From Psococerastis gibbosa (taxonomy: Eukaryota > Arthropoda > Insecta > Psocodea > Psocidae): DNA of 64,000 bases. The number at the start of each line of letters is the position of its first letter. Position 1 is the first letter of the stretch. Under the pieces are notes generated by a model. It was not told the DNA's origin. It was given only the letters and a program-made list of their open reading frames with translations, and ran no database searches. Of the stretch, positions 22,987 through 33,532 are shown piece by piece. The stretch is from NCBI GenBank assembly GCA_963971405.1, contig OZ020488.1, positions 23,145,089 through 23,209,088 on the forward strand. The letters are read 5' to 3'. Position numbers and translations under genes: made by a program.

Positions 22987-25334
22987 CTTACGATGTTGTC
23001 TTTCCAAAACAAAACGAAAATCCTCAAAACTTTCACTCAGCAAGAACAGTAAAAGTCGTAAGACCCTAAAATTTTTTAAAAATGACAAAATTACCGAAAA
23101 TCTATCTCAATTGAACTCGCAATTTTCTCCGAAAATCCTCACTCCAAACTCAGCAGCGAGAGAGAAAGCCATAAAGGTTTTCAATGATTGCCATAATCGG
23201 CCAACAAATCTGGCGATGTCACCGTTAAGAATTCTGGGCAAAAGCTAGCGAAGTTGGTGATTGAGCATGGTCGGTAAATCAGAAAAGCTATCTGCAGAGG
23301 ACAGCAGCAGTAGTTAGGAGATCCTCCCACTACAGAGATGCACCCCGTCCTTGTCTCCGCCATGCGCATCTACATTGTTCCCGCGATTTATGTTCCGAGG
23401 GTTACAAACTAGGGGTGCCATTTCGACGGGCGCTGTTGCTTCTGTTGTTAAAGGTTTTTGCCACTACAGGTTACAATGCCGTATCAGCATTTACTTACCA
23501 TAGAAATTTTAAGCAGCACACTTACCAATCGATGCCCCACATGGCAGCAGTGTCCGCATAATTGAGACTTGGGAGAGTACTATTTTTACTCTTCATAGAC
23601 AGTAAGTTATAGTCAACGTAGCCTATTGTCACTACAATATTAGGTTACACATGACTATACTAGCCTATCGAGGCGACTGAAGAGGTTATTCGGATGCATG
23701 CAGTCAATTCCTTGCATGCGATTAGCCTTTAAAAATATATTTATGATACACTAGTAAAATGAACATCGTATATGAAATTATCTCCCTTGTAATGTAATAT
23801 TTTGAACACATTGTAATTTATACTAGTATAACTTGGTAAAGTAAATAGTACTTCAATTTAATAATTAAGTAATATTTACTTAGTTATTTAAATTACAATA
23901 TGAACATAAGCCTGTGGCCGATTAAGTTATTGTTGAAATGTTAGATAACAAATTCGCAGGTACGGCAGATAGAGAATAACAGATGCTTGATAAATGGATC
24001 TGTACCAATAGAAAGCTTTAATAAGACCCGGACTCCGCGCCATCGATTTTGATAGAACCCGAGGTTTCAAGGGTACGGTAATCTATGGGCATTGAGAAAC
24101 AAACGCACCTTATTGTGGAAAACGAAATTAGATTCATTAGATCAGGCATTAAGATTTGTACGCAACGTCATGACAAAAATTGGGTTGATTAAAAATGGTA
24201 CACCCATTTTGATCGCTAGAAGAGTCCAATTCTATAATAAGACATACAATGAGCAATGAGTTGGAAGTTTACGATTCATTCTACAGTACGTGTAGCTGTA
24301 TTGTGCAATAATAGGCTACACATTCTAAACTTATTACTCTTATACACGAGGTCTTTACTTTTAGCAAAGTTGCCTAACGATACCCATCATTCAACATAAT
24401 GTACAGTAGAAAAGAATCGCGCTTAATAGTGTCAGGAATGTGAATAAAGAAAAATGACGCAAGTTATTTAAAACGATTTCATTTATTTTTCCCAACTCAT
24501 TTTACAACAAACTTCAGCAGTTATTCAAAAAGAGAGTCCACATTTTAAAAAAAATCAATGATTCCATCCCTTCATTTCAATTTAAGCGTTACAAATTTCT
24601 TCATTTTTCATTTATCCTCATTAAATAAAGGAATAAGTTACATCCCTCATCATTGGAATGCTAAGTCTGCAATTCAAAGGTTGAATATCTGTAATTATTT
24701 TCGTATTTAAGCTGAATGGCCAACAGTTTTTAAGTGGAGGATGCAAAATGACGAAGCCGACCCAGATGAGACAAATTTTTGAAAGGTTTCTGGGCTGCTT
24801 AATGAGCGACTTGTGCTGAATCAGATGAGCAACTTGATTCATTCCCCCATGCCTCTTTTGATTTCGAATTAGCGAAACAACAACTCAGCAGCACAACAAC
24901 TTGCTTTTATTTGCACTATTTTAATGAGAGAAGTTGTTTATTGCCTGGAATCTTCACATTTTCTTCTCGTAATTTCTACAGAATTCTCCTCTCACTGTTC
25001 TTATACTACTATTTTGTCATTCTATTATTTTACTACACCCATTTTCATCCAACTTGGTCTCTTATTGCGACGCCATATTAAAAGAAAAATAGTAATCACT
25101 TTGGGCTACACAACTATTGTAATGTGAGCTGTAGACTGTAAAGTATGTACCGTAAGTACTGTATTAATGTGCTATAGGCGCAATGCGAATCCGCAACCAC
25201 ATTATGATAATGTGCACAAAATCAATAAAGCTCTTGTTCTTGTACAGTACAGTATAGAACATAAAAAGACGACGAGGACCTGCAGCCTGATCATGGCGAG
25301 TATAATACCGGTATTTATTTATTCCCCTGGTATT
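22987..25334. other. no gene seen; one partial family C repeat
   Basis: Apart from 23665-23740, no repeat or coding signature recognised. Confidence 0.4.
23665..23740 (+). repeat. A-tailed dispersed repeat (family C), 3' half
   Basis: TCGAGGCGACTGAAGAGGTT, CGGATGCATGCAGTCAATTC and CATGCGATTAGCCTTTAAAA match the 3' half of the other copies. Confidence 0.5.
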
Positions 25335-25440
25335 AGAAATGTAAACAAGATAAGTTTATAATGGAAAGTGCTATTCAAAATTTGTTTGTTTACAGTTATT
25401 ATCCAAGGGTATTTATTTAACCCGGGTATTATAATCGCTT
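25335..25440. repeat. small inverted-repeat element core, partial copy
   Basis: AAATGTAAACAAGATAAGTT and the opposing TTTGTTTGTTTACA match the 10855 core. Confidence 0.45.
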
Positions 25441-25640
25441 CGATCAGGCTGCAGGCTAACGGTAGAAGCAAAAGTCCGCCAATACCTACAAGTATTATAG
25501 GAGCAGCTGCAACCGAAACACAGAATCGCAAGGTGTGGAAGAGGACCTGCCATATCGCTGACCCCCCCTAGGGATAGAAAGGAGGAAAAAGTGAGTACTT
25601 GCAAAGTACAAATACATTGCGTTAGAGTATTAGAGATCAG

Positions 25641-25796
25641 CGGACCTACTACGGCGATTATTTTTAATCTGGGATTAAAAATGTAAATAAGATAATCTTA
25701 AAACAAAAAGTGTCATTCAAAATTATTGGTTTACTTACATTTTTAACCCCAAGAATAAGTTAATACTAAACGGTATAGTAGGCCCGCTAGGATTAT
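25641..25796. mobile_element. small MITE with AGCGGRCCTACTA ends
   Basis: Ends AGCGGACCTACTA and TAGTAGGCCCGCT are inverted, and the interior is the GATTAAAAATGTAAATAAGA core. No clear target duplication was seen. Confidence 0.55.
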
Positions 25797-26138
25797 GAGA
25801 TCGGAGAGTTAGGTAGAGCTCTTGGTCATAGAATGGTAGGCCTAATTATTTTGTAGTCTGAACCGAATGCATTCCCTGTTTCCAACCCTTTAGCTACTGT
25901 GAGTGCTATTTACATTTTGTCTCTTATTCTTGTCTCCTTATAGGGTATATGCAGTGGCGGATTTTCCAGTAGGCAACTGAGGCAAATGCCTCTATCCGCG
26001 CACGCGTACAGTACTTCAAATTTGTTTTTGGTGCATATTATGTAAAAAAAATTAAAATAATTATGTTTAACATTTTAGTTAAGTATGAGGAACCAGTAGA
26101 ATCCGGGCTGATGGGCCGTGGTCGAAGTGAAAGTGAAC

Positions 26139-26183
26139 TTCCAAACGTTTCATCAACATCTGCGGTCGACATCTTCAGTGGAA
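26139..26183 (-). ncRNA. hammerhead ribozyme-like motif, minus strand
   Basis: Inverted partner in the other arm of the same foldback. Identical core, except that the last stem II pair becomes G-U (GTTGAT in place of GTTGAC). Stem I TTCCA/TGGAA is intact. Confidence 0.45.
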
Positions 26184-26241
26184 CTGCGTAGACTTCAGTC
26201 GCTGCTGAGCCTCCGAGATACAATCTTAGAAGTCTACGCAG

Positions 26242-26286
26242 TTCCACTGAAGATGTCGACCGCAGATGTTGACGAAACGTTTGGAA
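26242..26286 (+). ncRNA. hammerhead ribozyme-like motif, + strand
   Basis: Stem I TTCCA (26242-26246) pairs fully with TGGAA (26282-26286). Core CTGAAGA (26247-26253) fits CUGANGA. Stem II GTCGAC/GTTGAC (26255-26260 with 26268-26273) has 6 pairs with a 7-base loop. GAAA is at 26274-26277, and a short stem III ACGT leads to triplet GTT with cleavage expected after 26281. As in the 4467 motif, one extra T lies between A9 and stem II. Confidence 0.5.
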
Positions 26287-26491
26287 GTTCACTTTCACTT
26301 CGACCACGGCCCATCAGCCCGGATTCTACTGGTTCCTCATTCGACTCCGGCCGTGAAAGCCTTTGCAGTTATATTATTTTAGTTAAGGTTAAGAAAGTAG
26401 GTTATTTTGATTACAAACAAAAAAAAGTGGTTTTATTAGTGAACACCCCCCCCCCTACAATATCCAAACAAAAGCCTAATCCGGCCCTGGG

Positions 26492-26696
26492 TATAGTCCA
26501 CGAAAATGAGAAAAGTATGGACAATGAATGTATTGATCCTGTGCAACACTAAAAACATTCTTTGTACCATTTTGTGTTACCTTGTTGCATTGGATGCAAG
26601 GCATAACAAAAATTGTGCAAAAAATATTTTTACAGTGTTGCACAGGATCAAAACATTCCATGTCCATACTTTCTCATCATTTTGCGTGGACTATAA
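26492..26696. mobile_element. foldback MITE with TAGTCCACG ends
   Basis: Arms TAGTCCACGAAAATGAGAAA and GATCCTGTGCAACACT on the left face AGTGTTGCACAGGATC and CATTTTGCGTGGACTA on the right. It starts five bases after the hAT element at 25952-26487. Target duplication not clear. Confidence 0.7.
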
Positions 26697-26784
26697 ATGA
26701 CATCAGTTGTGAATTGATGCGATCAATTTTTCTCGTGATATTTGTCACACGGACTGCTACTTGTGCTCTTTTAATATCCCCAGA

Positions 26785-27115
26785 AGAAAGTATTGTATTG
26801 CAGTATTATATGATATATATCGTATAACACTGACATTAAATTAACTTTGGTTTGAAGAGGTTACCTCTGCAAAGCATTGCTTTTATGACATAAAGTAAGC
26901 TCATAGACCTGTTCGGTCAGAGATAGTCGTGTAGCTGTGCTTACCTGTCTAGCAAAACGAATCATGTCAATACGAGCATATACAGGTAAGTAGAGGATAA
27001 TATCAACTGTTCTTGTCGAGGCTTGTGGTCCAGCGGTTAAGACGACGTCCAGGTTAGACGTGGGTTCAAATCCCGCCAAGCCCAGTTTTCCTATATCTTC
27101 TAATTATCGGTCGCA
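26785..27115 (+). mobile_element. tRNA-like hairpin element (family T), copy with an internal insertion
   Basis: Shares TATTGCAGTATTATATG and ACACTGACATTAAATTAACT with the 17-kb copy, then diverges for about 150 bp (26875-27015, origin not recognised), then resumes at GGCTTGTGGTCCAGCGGTTA. The ends of the tRNA-like part pair as GGCTTG/CAAGCC. At about 66 nt the anticodon arm is too short for a functional tRNA. Confidence 0.6.
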
Positions 27116-28789
27116 GAAGAAAGCCATGAATTTATCTATGATCAACAAAGCCAAATTCCAAGTTAAATTCCAGTTATTATGACAAAGAAAACGTCATGCA
27201 ATATAATGTCAGTTGTATATTCTTGGGAAAACTTATGACTTTAATCAGCAGATCCTTATAAAAGCACCACCTTACCCATAGTGACAAGAGCCTAGGAATT
27301 TGCATAACATTTCACCCTAGTGCACAGGGGTAGGGAAAACGAGACAACTCCTGGTACATATTCAATTCAGAGGGGGAATGGGGGAGGTTGGAACGAGTTT
27401 GAGGTCTACCTTAACTTGGAAGCATCGCAGTGCAGAGTCGCTCGCTGCTGGGGTGATAGGTGTTGCTATAGATATAATAAATTAATATCTCTAATATCTG
27501 GGATCGCTTTAATAGGTCTTTGTGCTAACTCCACTTTCAACATTGCTGCAACCACTTGTGAGAGCTTCTAAACAATTTAACCCCCCCCCCCCTTTATTCG
27601 ATTGGATACCAAGGTAATTTTGAAATGGATTGAACGATACTATTGTTATAAGAAACATGTCGTTAGAAATAATTGTGCCAATTATATTTCTTAAATTTGT
27701 TTGAAATTAGTTCACTAACTGACAGGAGAAGCATGTATGGTGTTATTGCTATTTACAATATCCTATCGAATACGTCTGAATGTTCTTCACCCCTAGTGAA
27801 CATTAATATCCATGTCCCTTCAAACACCCGGCACAAAAGTCTGTTTTATATTAATTTGTACTGAACCTCTGGGTCTCAACGGAATGCTAACCTGATGTAA
27901 TATTCTTAACCAGAAGTGTAACATAACCAAAGTGACCAAAGTATAAATACTCTTAAGCAAAAACCTAGCAAGTATATAAATATAATTTTTTTTATAAACA
28001 TACGCTACCTAACACTACATAATAAGAATAGTTCAGAATTATGGACTTAAAGGTAGATTCAAAATAAATCCAATTTATTATTGCCTGCAATCTAGACTAT
28101 ATTTTTATAACCATCAGTATGTCCCATAAAATTTCCCTAGCCTATTCACTTCTTGATTCTTCGTTGAAATAATTCGGTATTTTATGACTCGTAAAGTAAA
28201 ATTCATCACCCTCTCATAAGATTGATGCATTGTCAGCACTGATAGTTTAATAATTTATCTTTTCATTTCTCAATCAAGCCATATTATTATCCAAACTAAT
28301 CAAATCTTTTGCAACATCATTATATAGGCAACATTTAACCAAATTACATCAGTGGTCAGAAGATTTTTTTTTAAACTTTTGTGAAGGAGACTGCGATATG
28401 TTATTGACGATACAATGTGCCGAAGAATAGACGTCAAGGGATTTGGAAGTGGTCCAATAATACCATTACAAGTATTAGTTTTGCTGTGACTGCATAACTT
28501 AGCAAAAGTTGGGAAAAGATAAACTCATTATTAAAAAGCTTTTGTTTGACAACCATCATAGCTGAACACTTGAATCATGCTTTTCTGTAATCTACTGCCC
28601 GGCCACTGAATTTTGCCGTAATGCAGGCGCAAAAAGATGACTATACATATACATACAGTATGTATGCCACATTGCATTAAGTTAGTAGCAATAGTTTCAA
28701 TGTGGTCCAGTTATTATCTTACTATAATTAATTACATCTGGGATGTATTGTATAGGTACTTGTATAAAAATTTTAGCAAATTTTGTTGA
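27116..28789. other. no recognisable feature
   Basis: Contains a C run near 27582; no matching element ends found. No coding signature. Confidence 0.5.
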
Positions 28790-28975
28790 CATCCCTACCC
28801 GCATCCCTTTGCTGAGCAAAAGCTTCGGCGGCAAGGTGGTAGCGTGCTTGTCCTTGTGCGAGTCTGTACACACCTTGCGATCGGAGACGTGTCGTAAGTC
28901 AGCACAAGTACCTATTAGGTCAATCGGATACATTCAAAATTGTTTGTATGCGATTAACCTTAAAAAAAAAATTGT
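28790..28975 (+). repeat. A-tailed dispersed repeat (family C), longest copy
   Basis: Landmarks GGTGGTAGCGTGCTTGTCCT, TTGCGATCGGAGACGTGTCG and TAGGTCAATCGGATACATTC, then TGCGATTAACCTT followed by poly-A. Other copies are at 37367-37522 (inside a family G element) and 23665-23740 (3' half). Probably a SINE-like retroposon; no certain tRNA-like head. Confidence 0.55.
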
Positions 28976-29844
28976 ACCTGATTGACGCAAAGTGTAGTGA
29001 CTTACTACATTACCATAGGCCTACTCGAACAGGTATAAAACGAATAACTTAAACGAAATTATTGTAAATAACGAGTATGTAAAACATATTAAAAAAATAC
29101 TTAAAAAATAAATTTTTAGCATAATTATTAAACCTCGCCGCCTTAACAAAATGAATAGGGTAGGCTACGGCAGACTGTGACCAGTCAACGATTTCGTTAT
29201 TGACATACCGTACATTTCTCGTAAAAATTGTGTAACCATAAAGGGATTTCTTTAAAGAAATATTTCAAACACCACTAGGGGATGGCATTTCACAAAGTAG
29301 ACCCCTGGGATTGCGGCTTAGTTATAATATACGTTGCTTTCGATTTCAGTTCACCAAATGAAGTAAGGTTTTCCGAGCCGAATAGGGGATAATCAAACCT
29401 TTGGTGCCTTTGCACACTTCTTTAAGTTCTCCCTTATTCTATTCCGCGCTCTTTCCCTTCGTATAGGACTTGGGAGATCAGTGAGCCGTGGTTGCGTCTA
29501 CCCAGCTTGCAAACTTGACTGACTTCACAAACATAATCATTTTATTCTTTCTTCTGCAATCATCCTGCCGTCTATAACACATACTCCCTTTTCCTGAACT
29601 TTCTTCCGATTCACTTGTTGGAATTTTCTGCGCGCTTAGTTGCAGGTTCTTAGTCAGAAGGATTTCAAATAATATTATTTATACTAGTAAAGCCTTCCCG
29701 CAATTCTATTTTGTATGGGAAACGTTACCTTACTGAATGAAAAATTATATAATTATAGTACCTTTTCTAGTAATGTTTCCACTTAAACTTCCACTTCTAC
29801 GATCTACGCCCGTAACTTTCATAAGCGAAGAAGGTTGCTACTAA
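28976..29844. other. no recognisable feature
   Basis: AT-rich; nothing seen. Confidence 0.5.
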
Positions 29845-29990
29845 GCCTCTGGGATACAATCTTAGAAGTCTACGCAGTACTCCTGCTGAAGATGTCAACC
29901 GCAGATGCAGACGAAACGTTTGTAATATAGATAGACCACGGCCCATCAGTCAGCACTGCTTCCTCATCTGACTCCAGCCAGGGGAACCTG
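29845..29990 (+). mobile_element. foldback family F, truncated right-arm copy
   Basis: Contains the right-arm series GATACAATCTTAGAAGTCTA, then CTGAAGATGT, then GACGAAACGTTTG, then CCACGGCCCATCAG. Stem I and stem II of the hammerhead-like core are degraded. The left arm is missing. Confidence 0.65.
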
Positions 29991-30214
29991 GTGGGACATG
30001 ATAACTCGCTTAGGCAGTATAAGTCGAATCCTGGTCACCTCCGATCCGTCCCGGTCATTTTTCTTGTGGAGATTTCTCTTGAACTGACTCTAAAATCTCC
30101 TCAAGCATCCAACTAGCTATGGATAGGTCATTCTGCTAATTAATAAGAAATATCGTTGGTATACATGGTTGTACATTATATTATTCACATATAGCGGACT
30201 TACTCTATAAGACT

Positions 30215-30420
30215 GAGACGTTCCCCAAGTGGTTCGGAATCCACTATAATCAGGAGGTCCACCCTGTTAGTCAACTCCCCTTTCCCCGAGGTGAAAAAAT
30301 CTGCCCTTAGGGTGCCTCAAGTTAACAAACAGACTGACTCCCCCCGCCAGGCTGACAGGGTTGCTTAAAGCAGAAATGCTGAAAGCAGGCGTTAGAAAAA
30401 ACAAAAACAAAAAACAAAAA
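30215..30420 (+). repeat. dispersed retroposon-like repeat (family A), tailed copy
   Basis: Begins within the CCCAAGTGGTTCGGAATCC block and carries the GAAATGCTGAAAGCAGGC block. It ends in an AAAAACAAAAACAAAAAAC-type tail, the clearest sign that the family moves by retroposition. Confidence 0.65.
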
Positions 30421-31446
30421 ACTCCAGCCATGAAATCATAATTTTGTAATAATTATATTCTATAAACGTAGCTGTAACGATGTTCATTAAAATATTATTG
30501 TTATTTCCTCGCTGCAGTATCTAGTTTTGTAGAGACAATATTGTCGTACAAGATGTACATGAAATGATATACTAACTTCCTAAATTCCTTAGAGACCATC
30601 TCTAAGAGAAAGCATTCTACACTGTCACTGAGGCACAAACACAAGGACAATGACAGAACTACCTGATTTTGAAAATTTTACTTTATACTTTCTTGTCAAT
30701 TCCTTGTTGATTGCTTGATTGTATAATTTAATCTGATATTTATTTATTTATTTCCATCAACTGCAATCCAGTCGGAGAATAACATTGGCGTGCTCAGATT
30801 GAATTACCAAATTGCTGCATCGAGTCACAGTATGGACTGTATAGTCACATACTATACTATTGAGTTAATTAAAAATAATTAACAATTAATGAGAATATGG
30901 CAAGAATGAAATTACCAGTTACAAGATATAATTTGATGGGGGAAATTTTCTACTACAATATCCCCCCTCCCCCAATGGAACGAGAAAAACAGGCGCACTC
31001 GGGGATAATTACACAAGTTCCCCAGCTCCTTTTTCCCTTGAACCTATAAAATGAAATCATACAGATAGTTGGGTAGAAACCTCAAAGGTCTAGTTTTGAG
31101 TTTAACACGATGAGAGGGCATCCTTTGAAATACAGTGCAGATACACTTGGTGCCTCACTTAACCTCTCACTCCGCAACTCTAATTTTGCAAATTAACTAT
31201 GTCTAAGAATTATAAGATTTATTAGGAGTTAATTAACCTGCTCTCAAATATTTTAGGAGGAAAATAAATATCATAATTTAAATTTTAAAGCAGTGTTCCT
31301 ACCAGCTAGACACTCGACGTAGTACTAATAACATAAGCCGAAACAATTCTTTAATGCTTCTGCTGTTTATATCGCAACATACGTATTAAAAAGTTTAGGC
31401 TACACCCATACAGCAAAGTGTTCCCTATTATTATAGAATAAGAACA
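30421..31446. other. no recognisable feature
   Basis: AT-rich; nothing seen. Confidence 0.5.
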
Positions 31447-31454
31447 TGCTTGGC

Positions 31455-31627
31455 CAAGGCCGTAGCCAGGATTCTTTTTCGGGGGGGGGGGTTATTACAT
31501 AGTGGATATTACATAGTGGTTTTTATTTTTCCTCTGAAAATCCGATTCTATCTAGTATCAAGCCATTTCATTTCGGGGGGGGGGGGTTGGACCCCCATGA
31601 ACCCCCCCCCCCTTGGGTACAGCCTTG
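31455..31627. mobile_element. hAT-type MITE with G/C runs, sister copy
   Basis: Begins CAAGGCCGTAGCCAGG and ends GGTACAGCCTTG. An exact 8-bp duplication TGCTTGGC lies at 31447-31454 and 31628-31635. The interior (TCTATCTAGTATCAAGCCAT) matches the 6698 element in opposite orientation. Internal G and C runs differ in length between copies. Confidence 0.85.
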
Positions 31628-31635
31628 TGCTTGGC

Positions 31636-32316
31636 CAAAGGGCTACATGCACTGAATGTGCTATACAATACAAGTTAATGAACATACCATAAGGAAGATG
31701 TATCGTAAAGACCTATCGAAAACACACACATAATATTGGCATGAACGACACTATGCGATACATGAAAAGTAATTTTCCAAAAGTACCCAGAGTACGATAA
31801 AGCTGACATCTTCATTTTTTTTTCAATAATCAGCAATTCTCGCGCAATCATCAGAGCAATATTGCACCCGGTAAATAGTGAGTAGTGTTTGCGAGATGGG
31901 GGTTTAGCTCGCGCTTATGTTTAGCGCGTGAGCTATGCATGTATTCACTTGAACTCAACAGTTATATTACATCCCTATGTCCTCTTTTCTACTCTCTCTT
32001 CCTTCTTTTCTCTTAATAGAATGGCTTATGATTTTCTTTGTGGGTGTTTTTTATCAATTCGATATGGTATTCAAATTCATATCTAAGATAGACTCCACCC
32101 ACGTAAAAGAAATGGGACCAAAAGTTCGTAGCCTATGAAAATACAAGCGGATGTTGACCCGCATCCGCCTTTCAAAATCATTTCTTAGTCCTACTCGGCA
32201 GCTTAAACAAGCCTGGCCTGTGTGTACCTATAAAATATTATACTGCCTAAAAAACAATAATGGGCGGTAAAATAACAACATCGGCATACAGGTCTAGTCT
32301 GTAGTGACAGTGAAGC
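31636..32316. other. no recognisable feature
   Basis: Unique-looking sequence between a hAT MITE and a family F copy; nothing seen. Confidence 0.5.
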
Positions 32317-32326
32317 TGCGTTCAAA

Positions 32327-32426
32327 GCGAATGAAGTACCAGAAGAATCCGGGCAGATGAGCCCATCAGCCCGGATTCTACTGGTTCTTCATTCCACTCC
32401 GACCGTGAAAGCCTTTGCAGTTACAT
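32327..32426. mobile_element. foldback family F, internally deleted 100-bp copy
   Basis: Keeps only the tips of the inverted arms (AGAATCCGGGC...GCCCGGATTCT) and the 3' tail GTGAAAGCCTTTGCAGTTAC. An exact 10-bp duplication TGCGTTCAAA lies at 32317-32326 and 32427-32436. The hammerhead-like cores are lost, yet this copy has its own target duplication. Confidence 0.75.
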
Positions 32427-32454
32427 TGCGTTCAAATCATTCAAAGCAGAGGTT

Positions 32455-32699
32455 AAGTCATGCTTTCGCCTGTTTTATTGCGTCAATGGTAGGCTTGTCT
32501 CAGCTTGTCCATTATCGCTTGTAGCCGGTGTAGGATGACATCGAGAACATATACCAGCTAGTTTGCCAATGGTCAAAGTTTAACGGGAAACAATACAAAT
32601 AATGCACGAAATACATGGGGTCGTTGGCATTGGACAAAGGACCTATCATGGGCCACTATAAGTAGGCCTGGGTCCATAAAAAGTCCTTAAATAAATAAA
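32455..32699 (+). repeat. dispersed retroposon-like repeat (family B), copy 2
   Basis: Same blocks and AAATAAATAAA tail as 19328-19570. It abuts the ~840-bp element that begins at 32699. Confidence 0.65.
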
Positions 32700-33532
32700 G
32701 AACCGGTCCGAGTTTACTCGAAATTGCTTTCCAATTTATAAATTAGTAGATAGAGTTTAGATAATAGTAAATAACTTCCCAATGGTTAAATTTCGGTCTA
32801 CGGCCTTGGATATCCGGGATATCCCCTATCCCAAAGCGCTCAATTGATCGATGAGATTGTATATTTTGGAAAAAAAAGACCAATACATTGTTACAGTAGT
32901 AACAATGACAGGGCACGCAATGTATTGGAGCGTGAATTTTCCATAATTCCTTCAAAAATTAATTTTGATATTATTTTGGAAAAGCCACCTGTTTGGTTTC
33001 GTTACGCCAATGAACGCCTAAAACATACTCGAAGGTAGAAATCATCGATAGAAAGGTTCCACAGAAAAATTATTTTTTAGTCATTTAACTTAAATGAAAA
33101 TCGAATTATTTTTATTTTTTTACCCCCAGAAGCAAACTATCAAGGGGCAAGCGACCCACCGCATTTTGTTAACATTAATAACAACTACAATATATGTGAA
33201 TTTAAAAGAAATCGTTGGAGACGTTTTTGAGAAATCATTTTTTTAGACGTTTTTTTGAAAATAAACACCCCCCCCCCAAATTGAGTTAGCCCAAAAAAAA
33301 AAATGGTCCCGAGGTATGATTTTTGTGAACCTACATGTCAAATTTCATAATCGATCGAGTAGTTTGCCCGGAAATCGATGAACAGACAGATAGAGTGAGA
33401 CAGACATTTCGTAAAAACCCCTTTTTTGGGTTCCTGGGACCTCAAAACGTGTAAATCCGTTGAAATCTCGGAATTGAACATTTTGACCGTCACAAAGCTT
33501 TCCTTATACTACGTATAAATTGGAAAGCAATA
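32699..33532. mobile_element. ~840-bp element with TTGCTTTCCAATTTA-type ends, copy 2
   Basis: Same ends and interior order as the 13574 copy. It begins exactly where the AAATAAATAAA tail of the 32455 repeat stops. The G-run block of copy 1 is absent here. Confidence 0.6.

Larger units (their letters stand above)
26084..26375. mobile_element. foldback element (family F) with hammerhead-like cores, intact copy
   Basis: Inserted into a hAT element with an exact 12-bp duplication ATTTTAGTTAAG (26072-26083 and 26376-26387). Inverted arms of about 105 bp run from ATGAGGAACCAGTAGAATCC to AGAAGTCTACGCAGTTCCAC. Beyond the right arm is a unique 3' tail, CGGCCGTGAAAGCCTTTGCA. Each arm carries a hammerhead-like core. 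The variable-length duplication and asymmetric tail argue for a retro-type insertion. Other copies: 29845, 32327, 59140. Confidence 0.7.
25952..26487. mobile_element. hAT-type element carrying a nested foldback insertion
   Basis: Left end CAGTGGCGGATTTTCC and right end, read inverted, CAGGGCCGGATTAGG; both are typical hAT termini. Flanks GGTATATG and GGTATAGT match at 6 of 8. A C run lies near the right end. The centre is interrupted by the 26084-26375 foldback. Confidence 0.7.

Noticed and set aside
26118-26552. 144-codon ORF, the longest in the window
   Set aside because: It runs through both arms of the family F foldback; the same peptide start appears on the opposite strand because the DNA is palindromic. 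It is a by-product of the inverted repeat.
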